This document shows positions 26,777 to 39,176 of a stretch of DNA of 64,000 bases, piece by piece (the stretch's first letter is position 1; every line of letters begins with the position of its first letter). Source of the stretch: Streptomyces collinus. Lineage in GTDB: Bacteria; Actinomycetota; Actinomycetes; Streptomycetales; Streptomycetaceae. A program made the translations under genes and the position numbers. Under the pieces are notes generated by a model. It saw only the letters and a list, made by a program, of their open reading frames with translations, searched no databases and was not told the DNA's origin. The stretch covers positions 8,618,001 to 8,682,000 of the forward strand of contig NZ_CP133771.1 of NCBI RefSeq assembly GCF_031348265.1. The letters are read 5' to 3'.

Positions 26777-28785
26777 TGACCGTCGCCGTGCAGAAGACGC
26801 CCACACCGCAGAGAACCGGGAACGAGGAGCCACCCACTCCCGCCCGGCGCGCGCCCACGGTCAGCCGCTCGATGATCGTCGCCGCGATCCTGGTCGTCTG
26901 GCTCGTCCTCTTCGCCGTGCTGCGCGGCAAGCAGACCCTGTCCCTCGCCGCGGCCGATCTGACCGACCTGCACCGGTGGTTCAACGACGTCAACGACTCC
27001 ATCGGCGCGAACCGCAACTCCAACCCGCTCTTCCTCTACTTCTTCAACGAGATCCGCCTGGTCATCGACACCCTGGTGACCTTCGTCCAGGAGCTGATCT
27101 CGCAGCCGACCGCGGGCCGCCCGGTCCCGCAGATCGGCTGGCTCGGTGTCGTGGGCATCGTCGGCTACGTCTCCTGGGCCGTGGGCAACTGGCGGGTCGC
27201 GCTGCTGGCCGTCGCCGGCTTCACCTTCCTCGGCCTCCAGGGGCTCTGGCAGGAGAGCATGGACACGCTGGCGCTGACCCTCTCCGCGGTCTTCGTGGCG
27301 CTGCTGTTCGCCCTTCCCCTGGGGGTGTGGGCCGGGCTGTCCGACCGGTTCAACCGGGTCGTGACGCCGTTCCTGGACTTCATGCAGACGATGCCGACCT
27401 TCGTCTACCTGGCGCCCCTGACCCTGTTCTTCCTGATCGGCCCGGCCTCCGCCACCATCGCGACGGCCATCTACGCGGCGCCACCCGCGATCCGCATCAC
27501 CGCCCACGCCATCCGCTCGGTTCCCGAGACCACCGTCGAGGCGGCGGACTCGATGGGCGCGACGCGGCGCCAGGCGCTGTTGAAGGTCCTGCTGCCGATG
27601 TCCAAACGGACCGTGGTGATGGGCGTCAACCAGACCATCATGGCCGCCCTGGCCATGGTGACCATCGCGGCCCTGATCAACGCGCCCGGCCTCGGGGCGA
27701 CGGTCGTCCAGGCCCTGCAGTCGCTGGACGTCGGCACGGCGTTCAACGCCGGACTGGCCATCGTCGTCATGGCCATCGTGCTCGACCGGGTCACCACCGC
27801 CGCGAGCGTACGGGCCGACACGGCCCGGGGCTCGGACAGTCCCCTCCTCAAGTGGCGGCGGCAGCTGGTGGTGGCCGGGGGAGTGGCGGCCGCGGTCCTG
27901 GTGTACCTGTCGCACACCTATCTGTGGGCGGCCGAGTTCCCCGGCGAGGGCGGCACCGGCAGCACCATCGCCAAGGCGGCGACCGACGTGACCACCTGGG
28001 CACAGGACAACCTGTCGGGCCTGACGAACGCCTTCCGCGACGTCCTCACCAACGGCCTGCTGAACCCCTTCCAGACCCTGCTGACCGACTCCCCGTGGTG
28101 GCTCGTCGGCGCCGCCCTCGTCGCGCTCGGCACGGTGCTCGGCGGATGGCGTGCCGGGGCCACCTCCGCCGTGTGCGTGGGTCTGCTCATCGGCACCGGA
28201 GTGTGGTCGGACGCCATGACGACCCTGGCGTCCACCGCGGTGGCCACCGTGCTCGTGATGCTGCTCGGCGTCGTCCTCGGGGTGTGGATGGGACGCAGCG
28301 CGCTCGTCGACCGGCTGCTCAGGCCGTCACTGGACGCGGCCCAGGTCATGCCGCCGTTCGTCTATCTCGTGCCGTTCCTCGCGCTGTTCGGCGCGACACG
28401 GTTCACGGCGATCGTCGCCGCCATCGTCTACGCGGCACCCGTCGCCATCAAGATCATCGCCGATGGGGTGCGGGCCGTGCCCGGGACCACCGTCGAAGCG
28501 GCGATGTCCACCGGATGCAACACCTGGCAGATCATCACCAAGGTCCAGCTGCCGATGTCACGCGGCGCCCTGACCCTCGCCACCAACCAGGGCCTCATCT
28601 ACGTGCTGTCGATGGTCGTCGTGGGCGGTCTGGTGGGAGCGGGCGCCCTCGGCTACGACGTCGTGGCCGGGTTCTCGCAGGGCCAGTTGTACGGCAAGGG
28701 ACTGGCGGCCGGACTGGCCATCGTCCTGCTCGGAGTCATGTTCGACCGGATCACTCAGGCAGCGGCTCGCCGCGCCGGAGCATAA
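26776..28785 (+). CDS. ABC transporter permease with two fused permease domains
   Basis: 669 aa. The protein contains two complete binding-protein-dependent permease domains in tandem. The first EAA loop is VEAADSMGATRRQALLKVLL at about residues 255-275. The second is VEAAMSTGCNTWQIITKVQL at about residues 575-595. Each follows QTMPTFVYLAPL or AQVMPPFVYLVPFL and several hydrophobic helices. ProW-type permeases usually have one such domain and form homodimers; here a single chain would supply both halves of the channel. It lies between the ATPase (overlapping) and the binding lipoprotein (14-base gap). Substrate choline/betaine by context. Confidence 0.9.
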   Translation: MTVAVQKTPTPQRTGNEEPPTPARRAPTVSRSMIVAAILVVWLVLFAVLRGKQTLSLAAADLTDLHRWFNDVNDSIGANRNSNPLFLYFFNEIRLVIDTLVTFVQELISQPTAGRPVPQIGWLGVVGIVGYVSWAVGNWRVALLAVAGFTFLGLQGLWQESMDTLALTLSAVFVALLFALPLGVWAGLSDRFNRVVTPFLDFMQTMPTFVYLAPLTLFFLIGPASATIATAIYAAPPAIRITAHAIRSVPETTVEAADSMGATRRQALLKVLLPMSKRTVVMGVNQTIMAALAMVTIAALINAPGLGATVVQALQSLDVGTAFNAGLAIVVMAIVLDRVTTAASVRADTARGSDSPLLKWRRQLVVAGGVAAAVLVYLSHTYLWAAEFPGEGGTGSTIAKAATDVTTWAQDNLSGLTNAFRDVLTNGLLNPFQTLLTDSPWWLVGAALVALGTVLGGWRAGATSAVCVGLLIGTGVWSDAMTTLASTAVATVLVMLLGVVLGVWMGRSALVDRLLRPSLDAAQVMPPFVYLVPFLALFGATRFTAIVAAIVYAAPVAIKIIADGVRAVPGTTVEAAMSTGCNTWQIITKVQLPMSRGALTLATNQGLIYVLSMVVVGGLVGAGALGYDVVAGFSQGQLYGKGLAAGLAIVLLGVMFDRITQAAARRAGA

Positions 28786-28798
28786 GGAGCACCTCACC

Positions 28799-29761
28799 AT
28801 GGCACGACACTGGAGAGCCGGCGCGGCCGGCCTGGCCGTCCTCGGCCTCACCCTCACGGCCTGCGGGGGCGCGAAGGTCGGTGACGACAGCGCGGCCGGC
28901 TCGGGCAGCTCGGGCAAGTGCGGCACCTTCAACCTCGCGATCAACCCGTGGGTGGGCTACGAGGCGAACGCGGCGGTCCTCGCGTACGTCGCCGAACACG
29001 ACCTCGGCTGCAAGGTCGAGCAGAAGGACCTCAAGGAGGAGATCGCCTGGCAGGGCTTCGGCACGGGCGAGGTCGACGCCGTCGTGGAGAACTGGGGCCA
29101 CGACGACCTGAAGAAGAAGTACATCACCGATCAGAAGACGGCCGTCGAGGCCGGCCTGACCGGCAACAAGGGCCTCATCGGCTGGTACGTGCCGCCGTGG
29201 CTGGCGAAGGCGCACCCGGACATCACCGACTGGAAGAACCTCAACAAGTACGCGTCGAAGTTCAAGACCTCGGAGTCGGGCGGCAAGGGCCAGCTCCTCG
29301 ACGGCGACCCCTCGTACGTCACCAACGACGAGGCGCTGGTCAAGAACCTCAAGCTGGACTTCAAGGTGGTGTACGCGGGCAGTGAGACCGCGCTCATCCA
29401 GGCCTACCGCAACGCCGAGAAGAACAAGCAGTGGGTGATCGGCTACTTCTACGAGCCGCAGTGGTTCCTGTCCGAGGTGCCGCTGAAGAAGGTCAGCCTG
29501 CCCGAGTACAAGGAGGGCTGCGACGCCGACGCGGAGAAGGTCGCCTGTGACTACCCCGTGTACGAGCTCGACAAGATCGTCAGTGCGAAGTTCGCCAAGT
29601 CGGGCAGCCCTGCCTATGACCTGGTGAAGAACTTCACCTGGACGAACGAGGACCAGAACACCGTGGCCAAGTACATCGCGGTGGACAAGATGGCGCCCGA
29701 GGCCGCGGCGAAGAAGTGGGTCGAGGCCAACCGCGACAAGGTCGACGCCTGGATCAAGTAG
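28799..29761 (+). CDS. Choline/glycine betaine-binding lipoprotein (OpuAC family)
   Basis: 320 aa. A lipoprotein signal ends with the lipobox GLTLTACGG, so the mature protein is tethered to the outer face of the membrane by Cys21 or so. The binding domain is of the OpuAC/ProX type: FNLAINPWVGYEANAAVLAY, VDAVVENWGHDDL and PLKKVSLPEYKEGC. Aromatic residues that cage quaternary ammonium groups in this family are plausible in NPWVGY, ENWGH and the EPQWF region, though I cannot confirm the box. It delivers the ligand to the double permease. A strong terminator follows. Confidence 0.9.
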   Translation: MARHWRAGAAGLAVLGLTLTACGGAKVGDDSAAGSGSSGKCGTFNLAINPWVGYEANAAVLAYVAEHDLGCKVEQKDLKEEIAWQGFGTGEVDAVVENWGHDDLKKKYITDQKTAVEAGLTGNKGLIGWYVPPWLAKAHPDITDWKNLNKYASKFKTSESGGKGQLLDGDPSYVTNDEALVKNLKLDFKVVYAGSETALIQAYRNAEKNKQWVIGYFYEPQWFLSEVPLKKVSLPEYKEGCDADAEKVACDYPVYELDKIVSAKFAKSGSPAYDLVKNFTWTNEDQNTVAKYIAVDKMAPEAAAKKWVEANRDKVDAWIK

Positions 29762-29793
29762 CGCGCGGGAACGCCCGTGTGAGTCCGGCCGGA

Positions 29794-29831
29794 GAGGCCC
29801 GGCAGGCTGTGTCGTCAGCCTGCCGGGCCTC
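29794..29831 (+). terminator. Hairpin terminator after the transporter operon
   Basis: Perfect 16-bp arms (GAGGCCCGGCAGGCTG and complement), a 6-base loop and a short T-run (GTCGTTTTG) afterwards. It ends the betB-transporter transcript. Confidence 0.85.
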
Positions 29832-29891
29832 GTCGTTTTGAGCTGTTTCCTCCTCGCCGTGTCCGGGTGTTTTTCCGGCGTCGCGGACCCC

Positions 29892-32427
<2,536 letters not shown>

Positions 32428-32439
32428 GTTCTCGTCTGC

Positions 32440-32505
32440 GGCTGCGTCGTGGCTTGTCGCGCCCCGCGGCAGAGCCGCTGATCGACACAGCCCCGCGCCC
32501 CTCAC
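32440..32505. repeat. Streptomyces-type intergenic repeat (REP-like)
   Basis: The text from about GGCTGCGTCGTGGCTTG to ACAGCCCCGCGCCCCT contains GCGGCAGAGCCGC and the CCCCGCGCCCCT tail that I recognise as widespread between Streptomyces genes. It separates the DMG oxidase from folD. The function of such elements is not established. Identification is by memory of the motif, not by a search. Confidence 0.45.
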
Positions 32506-32544
32506 GCCCGTTCCACCACAGCTTCGTTGGAAGGAACACCCCAG

Positions 32545-33405
32545 GTGACCGCACAGATCCTCGACGGCAAGGCCACTGCCTCCGCCATCCGCAGTGAACT
32601 CGCAGAGCGCGTGGCCAAGTTGGTCGCGACCACGGGCCGGGCGCCTGGCCTCGGTACCGTCCTGGTCGGTGACGACCCCGGCAGTCGTGCCTACGTCGGT
32701 GGCAAGCACCGGGACTGCGCCCAGGTGGGCATCGCCTCCCTCAGGCGGGAGCTGCCCGCCGACGCCTCTCAGCAGCAGGTCGAGGAGACGATCGACGAGC
32801 TCAACGCCGACCCCGCCTGCACCGGCTACATCGTTCAGCTCCCGCTGCCCCGCCAACTCGATGCCAACGCCGTACTGGAGCGCATGGACCCGGCCAAGGA
32901 CGCCGACGGACTGCACCCCGTCAACCTCGGCCGCCTCGTCCTCGGCGTCGAGGCGCCGCTGCCCTGCACCCCGCGCGGCATCGTCGAACTGCTCCGTCGG
33001 TACGACGTGCCGCTCGCCGGAGCCCGCGTGTGTGTGATCGGGCGGGGCATCACCGTCGGACGTCCGATCGGGCTCCTGCTCACCCGCCGCTCCGAGAACG
33101 CCACCGTCACCCTCTGCCACACCGGAACGAAGGGCCTGGCCTGGCACGTACGCGAGGCGGACATCGTCGTCGCGGCCGCCGGCTCGCCCGGACTGATCAC
33201 CAAGGACATGCTGCGCCCCGGCGCGGTCGTCCTGGACGTCGGCATCACCCGCACCGACCAGGGCCTGGTCGGAGACATCCACCCGGACGCCGCCCAGGTC
33301 GCCGGATGGCTCGCGCCGATGCCCGGGGGCGTGGGCCCCATGACCCGTGCCATGTTGCTCGCCAATGTCGTCGAGGCCGCCGAGAGGAACGCGAACGCCG
33401 TATGA
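32545..33405 (+). CDS. folD: Methylenetetrahydrofolate dehydrogenase / methenyltetrahydrofolate cyclohydrolase
   Basis: 286 aa from the GTG at 32545 (GGAAGGAA upstream). Family signatures are clear: the catalytic Tyr/Lys region [29 protein letters not shown], and the NADP loop [18 protein letters not shown] with [20 protein letters not shown] at the end. It converts 5,10-methylene-THF to 10-formyl-THF. The methylene groups come from DMG oxidase and sarcosine oxidase, and PurU further on releases formate. A housekeeping folD is expected elsewhere, so this is a pathway-specific copy. It overlaps glyA (ATGA). Confidence 0.95.
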   Translation: MTAQILDGKATASAIRSELAERVAKLVATTGRAPGLGTVLVGDDPGSRAYVGGKHRDCAQVGIASLRRELPADASQQQVEETIDELNADPACTGYIVQLPLPRQLDANAVLERMDPAKDADGLHPVNLGRLVLGVEAPLPCTPRGIVELLRRYDVPLAGARVCVIGRGITVGRPIGLLLTRRSENATVTLCHTGTKGLAWHVREADIVVAAAGSPGLITKDMLRPGAVVLDVGITRTDQGLVGDIHPDAAQVAGWLAPMPGGVGPMTRAMLLANVVEAAERNANAV

Positions 33406-34685
33406 ACGCGCTGAACACCCCCCTGGCGGAGCTGGACCCCGAGGTCCACGCCGCGCTCCGCGCCGAGCTGCACCGCCAGCAGTCGACTCTGGAGATGATC
33501 GCCTCCGAGAACTTCGCGCCCTCCGCCGTGATGGAGGCCCAGGGTTCGGTCGCGACCAACAAGTACGCCGAGGGCTACCCGGGCCGCCGCTACTACGGCG
33601 GCTGCGAACACGTCGACGTCACCGAGCGGCTGGCCATCGAGCGCATCAAGTCCCTGTTCGGGGCCGGCTTCGCCAACGTCCAGCCGCACTCGGGCGCCCA
33701 GGCGAACACCGCCGTCTTCTTCGCCCTCCTCCAGCCCGGCGACACCGTCCTCGGCCTCGACCTCGCGCACGGCGGACACCTCACGCACGGCATGCGCATC
33801 AACTACAGCGGCAAGATGCTCAACGTCGTGCCGTACCACGTGTCCGAGGCGGACAACCTCGTCGACATGGACGAGGTCGAGCAGCTCGCCAAGGAACACC
33901 GCCCCAAGATGATCATCGCGGGCTGGTCGGCGTACCCCCGGCAGCTGGACTTCGCGGCCTTCCGCAGGATCGCCGACGAGGTGGGCGCCCTGCTGATGGT
34001 CGACATGGCGCACTTCGCCGGGCTGGTGGCGGCCGGACTGCACCCGAGCCCCGTACCGCACGCCCATGTCACGACCACGACGACGCACAAGACTCTCGGC
34101 GGTCCGCGCGGCGGCGTCATCCTCACCAACGAGGCCGACCTCGCCAAGAAGATCAACTCGGCGGTCTTCCCCGGCATGCAGGGCGGCCCTCTGGAACACG
34201 TCATCGCCGCGAAGGCGGTGTCGTTCAAGGTCGCCGCGACACCGGAGTTCGCCGAACGCCAGGCCCGCACGCTCGCCGGGGCCCGCATCCTCGCCGGACG
34301 CCTCACCCGGGCGGACGCGGCAGCCGCCGGAGTCAAGGTGCTGACCGGCGGCACGGACGTCCACCTCGTCCTGGTCGACCTGCGCGACTCCGAGCTGGAC
34401 GGCCGCCAGGCCGAGGACCTCCTCCACGACATCGGCATCACCGTCAACCGCAACGCGGTGCCCTTCGACCCGCGCCCGCCCATGGTCACCTCGGGCCTGC
34501 GCATCGGCACCCCCGCCCTGGCCACCCGGGGCTTCACCGAGGAGGACTTCGCCGAGGTCGCGGACGTCATCGCCCTCGCCCTCCAGCCGGAACCGGACGT
34601 GACCGCCCTGCGCGCCCGCACCGAGGCCCTCGCGGCCAGGCACCCGCTCTACCCGCACCTGTCCGAGGACGGAGACGCCCGATGA
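33402..34685 (+). CDS. glyA: Serine hydroxymethyltransferase
   Basis: 427 aa, a normal length. [20 protein letters not shown] and [17 protein letters not shown] are diagnostic, and the pyridoxal-phosphate Lys lies in [14 protein letters not shown]. It joins glycine (left after sarcosine demethylation) with 5,10-methylene-THF to give serine, which SdaA then deaminates to pyruvate. This lets the cell use choline as carbon source. Start overlaps folD and stop overlaps soxB, both by 4 bases, a tightly coupled operon. A second, housekeeping glyA would be expected elsewhere in the genome. Confidence 0.96.
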   Translation: MNALNTPLAELDPEVHAALRAELHRQQSTLEMIASENFAPSAVMEAQGSVATNKYAEGYPGRRYYGGCEHVDVTERLAIERIKSLFGAGFANVQPHSGAQANTAVFFALLQPGDTVLGLDLAHGGHLTHGMRINYSGKMLNVVPYHVSEADNLVDMDEVEQLAKEHRPKMIIAGWSAYPRQLDFAAFRRIADEVGALLMVDMAHFAGLVAAGLHPSPVPHAHVTTTTTHKTLGGPRGGVILTNEADLAKKINSAVFPGMQGGPLEHVIAAKAVSFKVAATPEFAERQARTLAGARILAGRLTRADAAAAGVKVLTGGTDVHLVLVDLRDSELDGRQAEDLLHDIGITVNRNAVPFDPRPPMVTSGLRIGTPALATRGFTEEDFAEVADVIALALQPEPDVTALRARTEALAARHPLYPHLSEDGDAR

Positions 34686-35914
34686 GCCCCCGCACCCCCG
34701 GCGCCGAGCTCCCCGAACACCCCGACTGGCTGTGGCGCAACCCCGAGCCCAAGCGCTCCTACGACGTCATCGTCGTCGGCGGCGGCGGACACGGCCTGGC
34801 CACCGCCCACTACCTGGCGAAGAACCACGGCATCACCAACGTCGCCGTGCTGGAGAAGGGCTGGCTGGCGGGCGGCAACATGGCCCGCAACACCACGATC
34901 ATCCGCTCCAACTACCTCTGGGACGAGAGCGCCGGCATCTACGAGCACGCGCTCAAGCTGTGGGAGGGGCTGACGGACGAGCTCGACTACCCGATCCTGT
35001 TCTCCCAGCGCGGCGTACTGAACCTCGCCCACAGCCTCCAGGACGTCCGCGACAGCGTACGCCGCGTGGAGGCCAACCGCCTCAACGGCGTGGACGCCGA
35101 GTGGCTCGACGCGGACGGCGTCAAGGACGTCTGCCCGATCGTCAACATCTCCCAGGACGTGCGCTACCCCGTCCTGGGCGCCACCTACCAGCCGCGCGCG
35201 GGCATCGCCAAGCACGACCACGTCGCATGGGGCCTGGCCCGCTCCGCCGACGCCGCCGGCATCGACATCATCCAGAACTGCGAGGTCACCGGCCTCGACG
35301 TGACCGGCAACCGGGTGGTCGGAGTCCAGACCACCCGGGGCCCGATCGCCGCGGGCAAGGTCGCCCTCTGCTCGGCGGGCCACACCTCGGTCCTGGCGGC
35401 CATGGCGGGCATCGAACTCCCCGTGCAGAGCCACCCCTTGCAGGCGCTCGTGTCGGAGCTGCTGGAGCCGGTCCACCCGACGGTCGTCATGTCCAACGCC
35501 GTCCACGTGTACGTCAGCCAGGCCCACAAGGGCGAGCTGGTGATGGGCGCGGGCATCGACGCGTACAACTCCTACACCCAGCGCGGCGCCTTCCACATCA
35601 TCGAAGAGCAGATGGCGGCGGCCCTGGAACTCTTCCCGGTCTTCGCCCGCGCCCATGTCCTGCGCACCTGGGGCGGCATCGTCGACGTCAGCCCCGACGC
35701 CTCGCCGATCATCGGCCTCAGCCCGGTGGACAACCTCTACCTCAACTGCGGCTGGGGAACCGGCGGTTTCAAGGCCACCCCCGGGGTCGGATGGGTCTAC
35801 GCCCACACCATCGCCCACGACACACCGCACCCGCTGAACGCCCCCTTCTCGCTCGACCGTTTCACCACCGGCGCGCTCGTCGACGAGCACGGCGCGGCCG
35901 CGGTGGCCCACTAG
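34682..35914 (+). CDS. soxB: Sarcosine oxidase beta subunit
   Basis: 410 aa. DAO-type flavoprotein with the FAD loop [20 protein letters not shown] and the region [19 protein letters not shown], the latter typical of Sox[21 protein letters not shown] lies at the C-terminus. In the heterotetrameric enzyme SoxB holds FAD and covalent FMN and catalyses the oxidative demethylation of sarcosine to glycine; FMN binds a His near the soxB/soxA interface in characterised enzymes. It starts within the glyA stop. The SoxD-SoxA fusion follows after 28 bases. Confidence 0.95.
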   Translation: MSPRTPGAELPEHPDWLWRNPEPKRSYDVIVVGGGGHGLATAHYLAKNHGITNVAVLEKGWLAGGNMARNTTIIRSNYLWDESAGIYEHALKLWEGLTDELDYPILFSQRGVLNLAHSLQDVRDSVRRVEANRLNGVDAEWLDADGVKDVCPIVNISQDVRYPVLGATYQPRAGIAKHDHVAWGLARSADAAGIDIIQNCEVTGLDVTGNRVVGVQTTRGPIAAGKVALCSAGHTSVLAAMAGIELPVQSHPLQALVSELLEPVHPTVVMSNAVHVYVSQAHKGELVMGAGIDAYNSYTQRGAFHIIEEQMAAALELFPVFARAHVLRTWGGIVDVSPDASPIIGLSPVDNLYLNCGWGTGGFKATPGVGWVYAHTIAHDTPHPLNAPFSLDRFTTGALVDEHGAAAVAH

Positions 35915-35942
35915 GACCACTGGAAGCTTTGGGAGCCGATCC

Positions 35943-38900
35943 ATGCTGCTGATCCCCTGCCCGTGGTGCGGACCTCGCGACGAGGCCGAGTTCCACTACG
36001 GCGGCCAGGCCCATGTGCCGTACCCGGAGGCCCCGGCGTCCCTCACCGACGAGGAGTGGGCCCGCTACCTCTTCTTCCGCGACAACCCGAGGGGCCCCTT
36101 CGCCGAGCGCTGGAGCCACGCCGCGGGCTGCCGCCGCTGGTTCAACGCCGTCCGGGACACATCGACGAACGAGATCCTGACGGTGTACCGGGCGGGGGAG
36201 GAGCGCCCGGCCGTTCTCGAGGCACGTGCGGCGCAGGCAGCCTGTCCGGCGCTTGAGGACGAGGTCGTTCAGGCCGATACGGGGGTCCGGGGGCAGAGCC
36301 CCCAGCGGGGCCCGGGGGCAGAGCCCCTGGCTTCGGGAAGGGGCGGGGCGGGGGAGGACAACCAGCCCTTCCGCCACCCCACCCGAGGCCGCATCCACCG
36401 CGACGAGCCCCTCACCTTCACCTTCGACGGCATGGAGTACCAGGGCTACAGAGGCGACACCCTCGCCTCGGCCCTCCTCGCCAACGGCCTCATCCAGACC
36501 GGCACCAGCATCAAACGGGGCCGCCCCCGCGGCATCTTCGCGGCCGGTGTCGAGGAACCCAACGCGGTCGTCCAGATCGAGGAACCGTTCCCCGAGCCCA
36601 TGCTCCCGGCCACCGCCGTCGAGCTCTACGACGGCCTCGTCGCCACCAGCCTCCCCGGACAGGGCCGCCTGGCCACCGAACCGGACCCGGCCCGCTACGA
36701 CGCCGTGCACACCCACTGCGACCTCCTGGTCGTCGGCGCCGGCCCGGCCGGCCTCGCCGCGGCCGCGGCCGCCGCCCGATCGGGCGCCCGCGTCATCCTC
36801 GCCGACGACCAGCCGGACCCCGGCGGCAGCCTCCTCGGCACCGGCGAACTCCTCGACTGGGTGGCCGAGACGACCGCCCTGCTCGACGCCGCCCCGGACG
36901 TACGTGTCCTGCGCCGCACCACGGTCTTCGGCTACTACGACGACAACCACCTGCTCGCCGTCGAGCGTCGCACCAACCACCTCGGCTCCGCGGCTCCCGA
37001 GAACGTCTCCCGGGAACGCGTTCACCGCATCCGGGCCCGCCACGTCGTCCTCGCCACCGGCGCCCACGAACGCTCGCTGGCTTTCGCGGACAACGACCGG
37101 CCCGGCGTGATGCTGGCCGCCTCGGCCCGCGCCTACGTCAACCGCCACGGCGTCCTGCCCGGCCGCCACGCGGTCGTCTTCACCACCAACGACAGCGCCT
37201 ACGCGGTGGCGATGGACCTCGCCGCGGCAGGCGTCGCCATCGAGGCCGTGGTCGACACCCGTCCCGAGCCGGGGCAGTGGGCCGAGCGCACCCGCCGGGC
37301 CGGCATCGAGGTGCTGACGGGCCACGCCGTCACGGCCACGGAAGGCGCCCCCCGTCTCACCGCCGTCACGGTCGCCCCGTACGGGGAGACGACGGGGCGA
37401 CGGGAGTTCGCCGCCGACCTGCTTCTGGTCTCCGGCGGCTGGAACCCGGTCGCGCACCTGTTCAGCCAGGCCGGCGGCAGGCTCCGCCACGACGAGGAGC
37501 TCGGCACCTTCGTCCCCGACTCCTCACGTCAGGCCGTCGAGGTCGCGGGCGCCGCGAGCGGCGTCTTCGACCTCGCCCGGGTCCTCACGCAGGGGGCGGG
37601 CGCGGGAGCCCGCGCCATCGAGGCCGTGGGCTACACCTCGCAGGCGCCCCGCCTGCCGCAGGTGGCGGCACAGCCGCAGACGCCGTCCATGCCGGTGTTC
37701 ACCGTCCCCGGCCGTGCAGGCGCCCCGCAATTCGTCGACCTCCAACGCGACGTCACCGTCGACGACCTCGCCCGGGCGACCGGTGCCGGAATGCGCTCGG
37801 TGGAGCACACCAAGCGCTACACCACGGCCGGCACGGCCAACGACCAGGGCAAGACCTCCGGTGTCCTGGCCAGTGGCGTCGTCGCCGAACTGCTCGGCGT
37901 GGACATCTCGGCGCTCGGCACGACCACGTTCCGGCCCCCGTACACCCCCGTCTCCTTCGCCGCACTGGCCGGCCGCCACCGCGGCGTGCTGAGCGACCCG
38001 GTCCGCACGACCGCCCTGCACGAGTGGCACGTCGGGCACGGCGCTCTCTTCGAGAACGTCGGCCAGTGGAAGCGGCCCTGGTACTACCCGCAGGACGGTG
38101 AGGACATGGAGACGGCCGTGCTGCGCGAATGCGCCGCCGCCCGCGAGGGCGTCGCCTTCATGGACGCCTCCACCCTCGGCAAGATCGACGTCCAGGGCCC
38201 GGACGCCGCCGCCTTCCTCGACCTGCTCTACACCAACATGATGAGCACCCTGAAGGTCGGCATGATCCGCTACGGCGTAATGTGCCGCCCGGACGGGATG
38301 GTCTTCGACGACGGCACCGTCATCCGCCTCGACCAGGACCGCTACCTGGTCACCACCACGACGGGCAACGCCGCCACCGTGCTGGACTGGATGGAGGAGT
38401 GGCTCCAGACCGAGTGGCCCGAGCTGAAGGTCCACTGCACCTCCGTGACCGAACAGTGGGCCACCGTCGCACTGGTCGGTCCGAAGTCCCGCGAGGTCCT
38501 CGGCTCGCTCGCACCGCAACTGGCTGTGGCCCAGGACGACTTCCCGTTCATGGCGTGGCGGGACACGACGGTCGCGGGCATCGAGGCCAGGGTGTGCCGG
38601 ATCAGCTTCTCCGGCGAACTGGCCTACGAGATCAACGTGTCGCCCTGGGAGGCCCTCGCCCTCTGGGAGGCGCTGTACGCGGCGGGCGCCCCGTACGGCA
38701 TCACGCCGTACGGCACGGAGACGATGCACGTCCTGCGCGCGGAGAAGGGCTATCCGATCGTCGGCCAGGACACCGACGGCACGGTGACACCGCAGGATCT
38801 CGGCATGAGCTGGGCAGTGTCGAAGAAGAAGCCCGACTTCATCGGCAAGCGGTCCTTCGCCCGCGCCGACACCGTCCGCCCCGACCGCAAACACCTGGTC

Positions 38901-39176
38901 GGTCTGCTCCCGGAGGACCCGGGCACGTTCCTCCCCGAGGGCACGCACCTGGTCGCCGACAGCGTGTTGCCCGCGCCCCCCGTTCCGATGCTCGGCCATG
39001 TCACCTCCAGCTACCGCAGCGCGGCCCTCGGCCGGACCTTCGCGCTCGCGCTGGTCAAGGGCGGACGCGAGCGCATCGGTGAGCGCCTCTACGCCCCCGT
39101 CGGTGACCGGCTGGTCCCGGTGACCGTCGCGAGCCCCGTCCTCTACGACCCCGAGGGAGCCCGCCGCGATGGCTGA
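35943..39176 (+). CDS. soxA: Fused sarcosine oxidase delta-alpha subunits (SoxD-SoxA)
   Basis: 1077 aa in one uninterrupted frame. Residues 1 to about 96 are SoxD: the zinc-binding start MLLIPCPWCGPRDEAEFHYG and HAAGCRRWFNAVRDT. Residues about 97-139 are a low-complexity linker encoded by an intergenic repeat (36232-36357). Residues about 140-1077 are SoxA: RGRIHRDEPLTFTFDGMEYQ, the NAD/FAD loop LLVVGAGPAGLAAAAAAA at about 259, and a GcvT-type tetrahydrofolate domain with FLDLLYTNMMSTLKVGMIRY. SoxD and SoxA are normally separate. The fusion may still assemble with SoxB and SoxG, since SoxD packs on SoxA in the tetramer, but that is untested. It overlaps soxG by 8 bases. Confidence 0.9.
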   Translation: MLLIPCPWCGPRDEAEFHYGGQAHVPYPEAPASLTDEEWARYLFFRDNPRGPFAERWSHAAGCRRWFNAVRDTSTNEILTVYRAGEERPAVLEARAAQAACPALEDEVVQADTGVRGQSPQRGPGAEPLASGRGGAGEDNQPFRHPTRGRIHRDEPLTFTFDGMEYQGYRGDTLASALLANGLIQTGTSIKRGRPRGIFAAGVEEPNAVVQIEEPFPEPMLPATAVELYDGLVATSLPGQGRLATEPDPARYDAVHTHCDLLVVGAGPAGLAAAAAAARSGARVILADDQPDPGGSLLGTGELLDWVAETTALLDAAPDVRVLRRTTVFGYYDDNHLLAVERRTNHLGSAAPENVSRERVHRIRARHVVLATGAHERSLAFADNDRPGVMLAASARAYVNRHGVLPGRHAVVFTTNDSAYAVAMDLAAAGVAIEAVVDTRPEPGQWAERTRRAGIEVLTGHAVTATEGAPRLTAVTVAPYGETTGRREFAADLLLVSGGWNPVAHLFSQAGGRLRHDEELGTFVPDSSRQAVEVAGAASGVFDLARVLTQGAGAGARAIEAVGYTSQAPRLPQVAAQPQTPSMPVFTVPGRAGAPQFVDLQRDVTVDDLARATGAGMRSVEHTKRYTTAGTANDQGKTSGVLASGVVAELLGVDISALGTTTFRPPYTPVSFAALAGRHRGVLSDPVRTTALHEWHVGHGALFENVGQWKRPWYYPQDGEDMETAVLRECAAAREGVAFMDASTLGKIDVQGPDAAAFLDLLYTNMMSTLKVGMIRYGVMCRPDGMVFDDGTVIRLDQDRYLVTTTTGNAATVLDWMEEWLQTEWPELKVHCTSVTEQWATVALVGPKSREVLGSLAPQLAVAQDDFPFMAWRDTTVAGIEARVCRISFSGELAYEINVSPWEALALWEALYAAGAPYGITPYGTETMHVLRAEKGYPIVGQDTDGTVTPQDLGMSWAVSKKKPDFIGKRSFARADTVRPDRKHLVGLLPEDPGTFLPEGTHLVADSVLPAPPVPMLGHVTSSYRSAALGRTFALALVKGGRERIGERLYAPVGDRLVPVTVASPVLYDPEGARRDG
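36232..36357. repeat. Intergenic-type repeat captured inside the soxD-soxA reading frame
   Basis: Begins GGCAGCCTGTCCGGCGCTTG and includes GAGGACGAGGTCGTTCAGGC, a motif I recognise as common between Streptomyces genes. It is followed by two hairpins (GGGGGCAGAGCCCCC at 36289-36303; GGGGCAGAGCCCC at 36315-36327) and a G-rich end. Its length keeps the frame open and it has no stop in this frame. Recognition is by memory; a genome-wide count would confirm. Confidence 0.7.
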
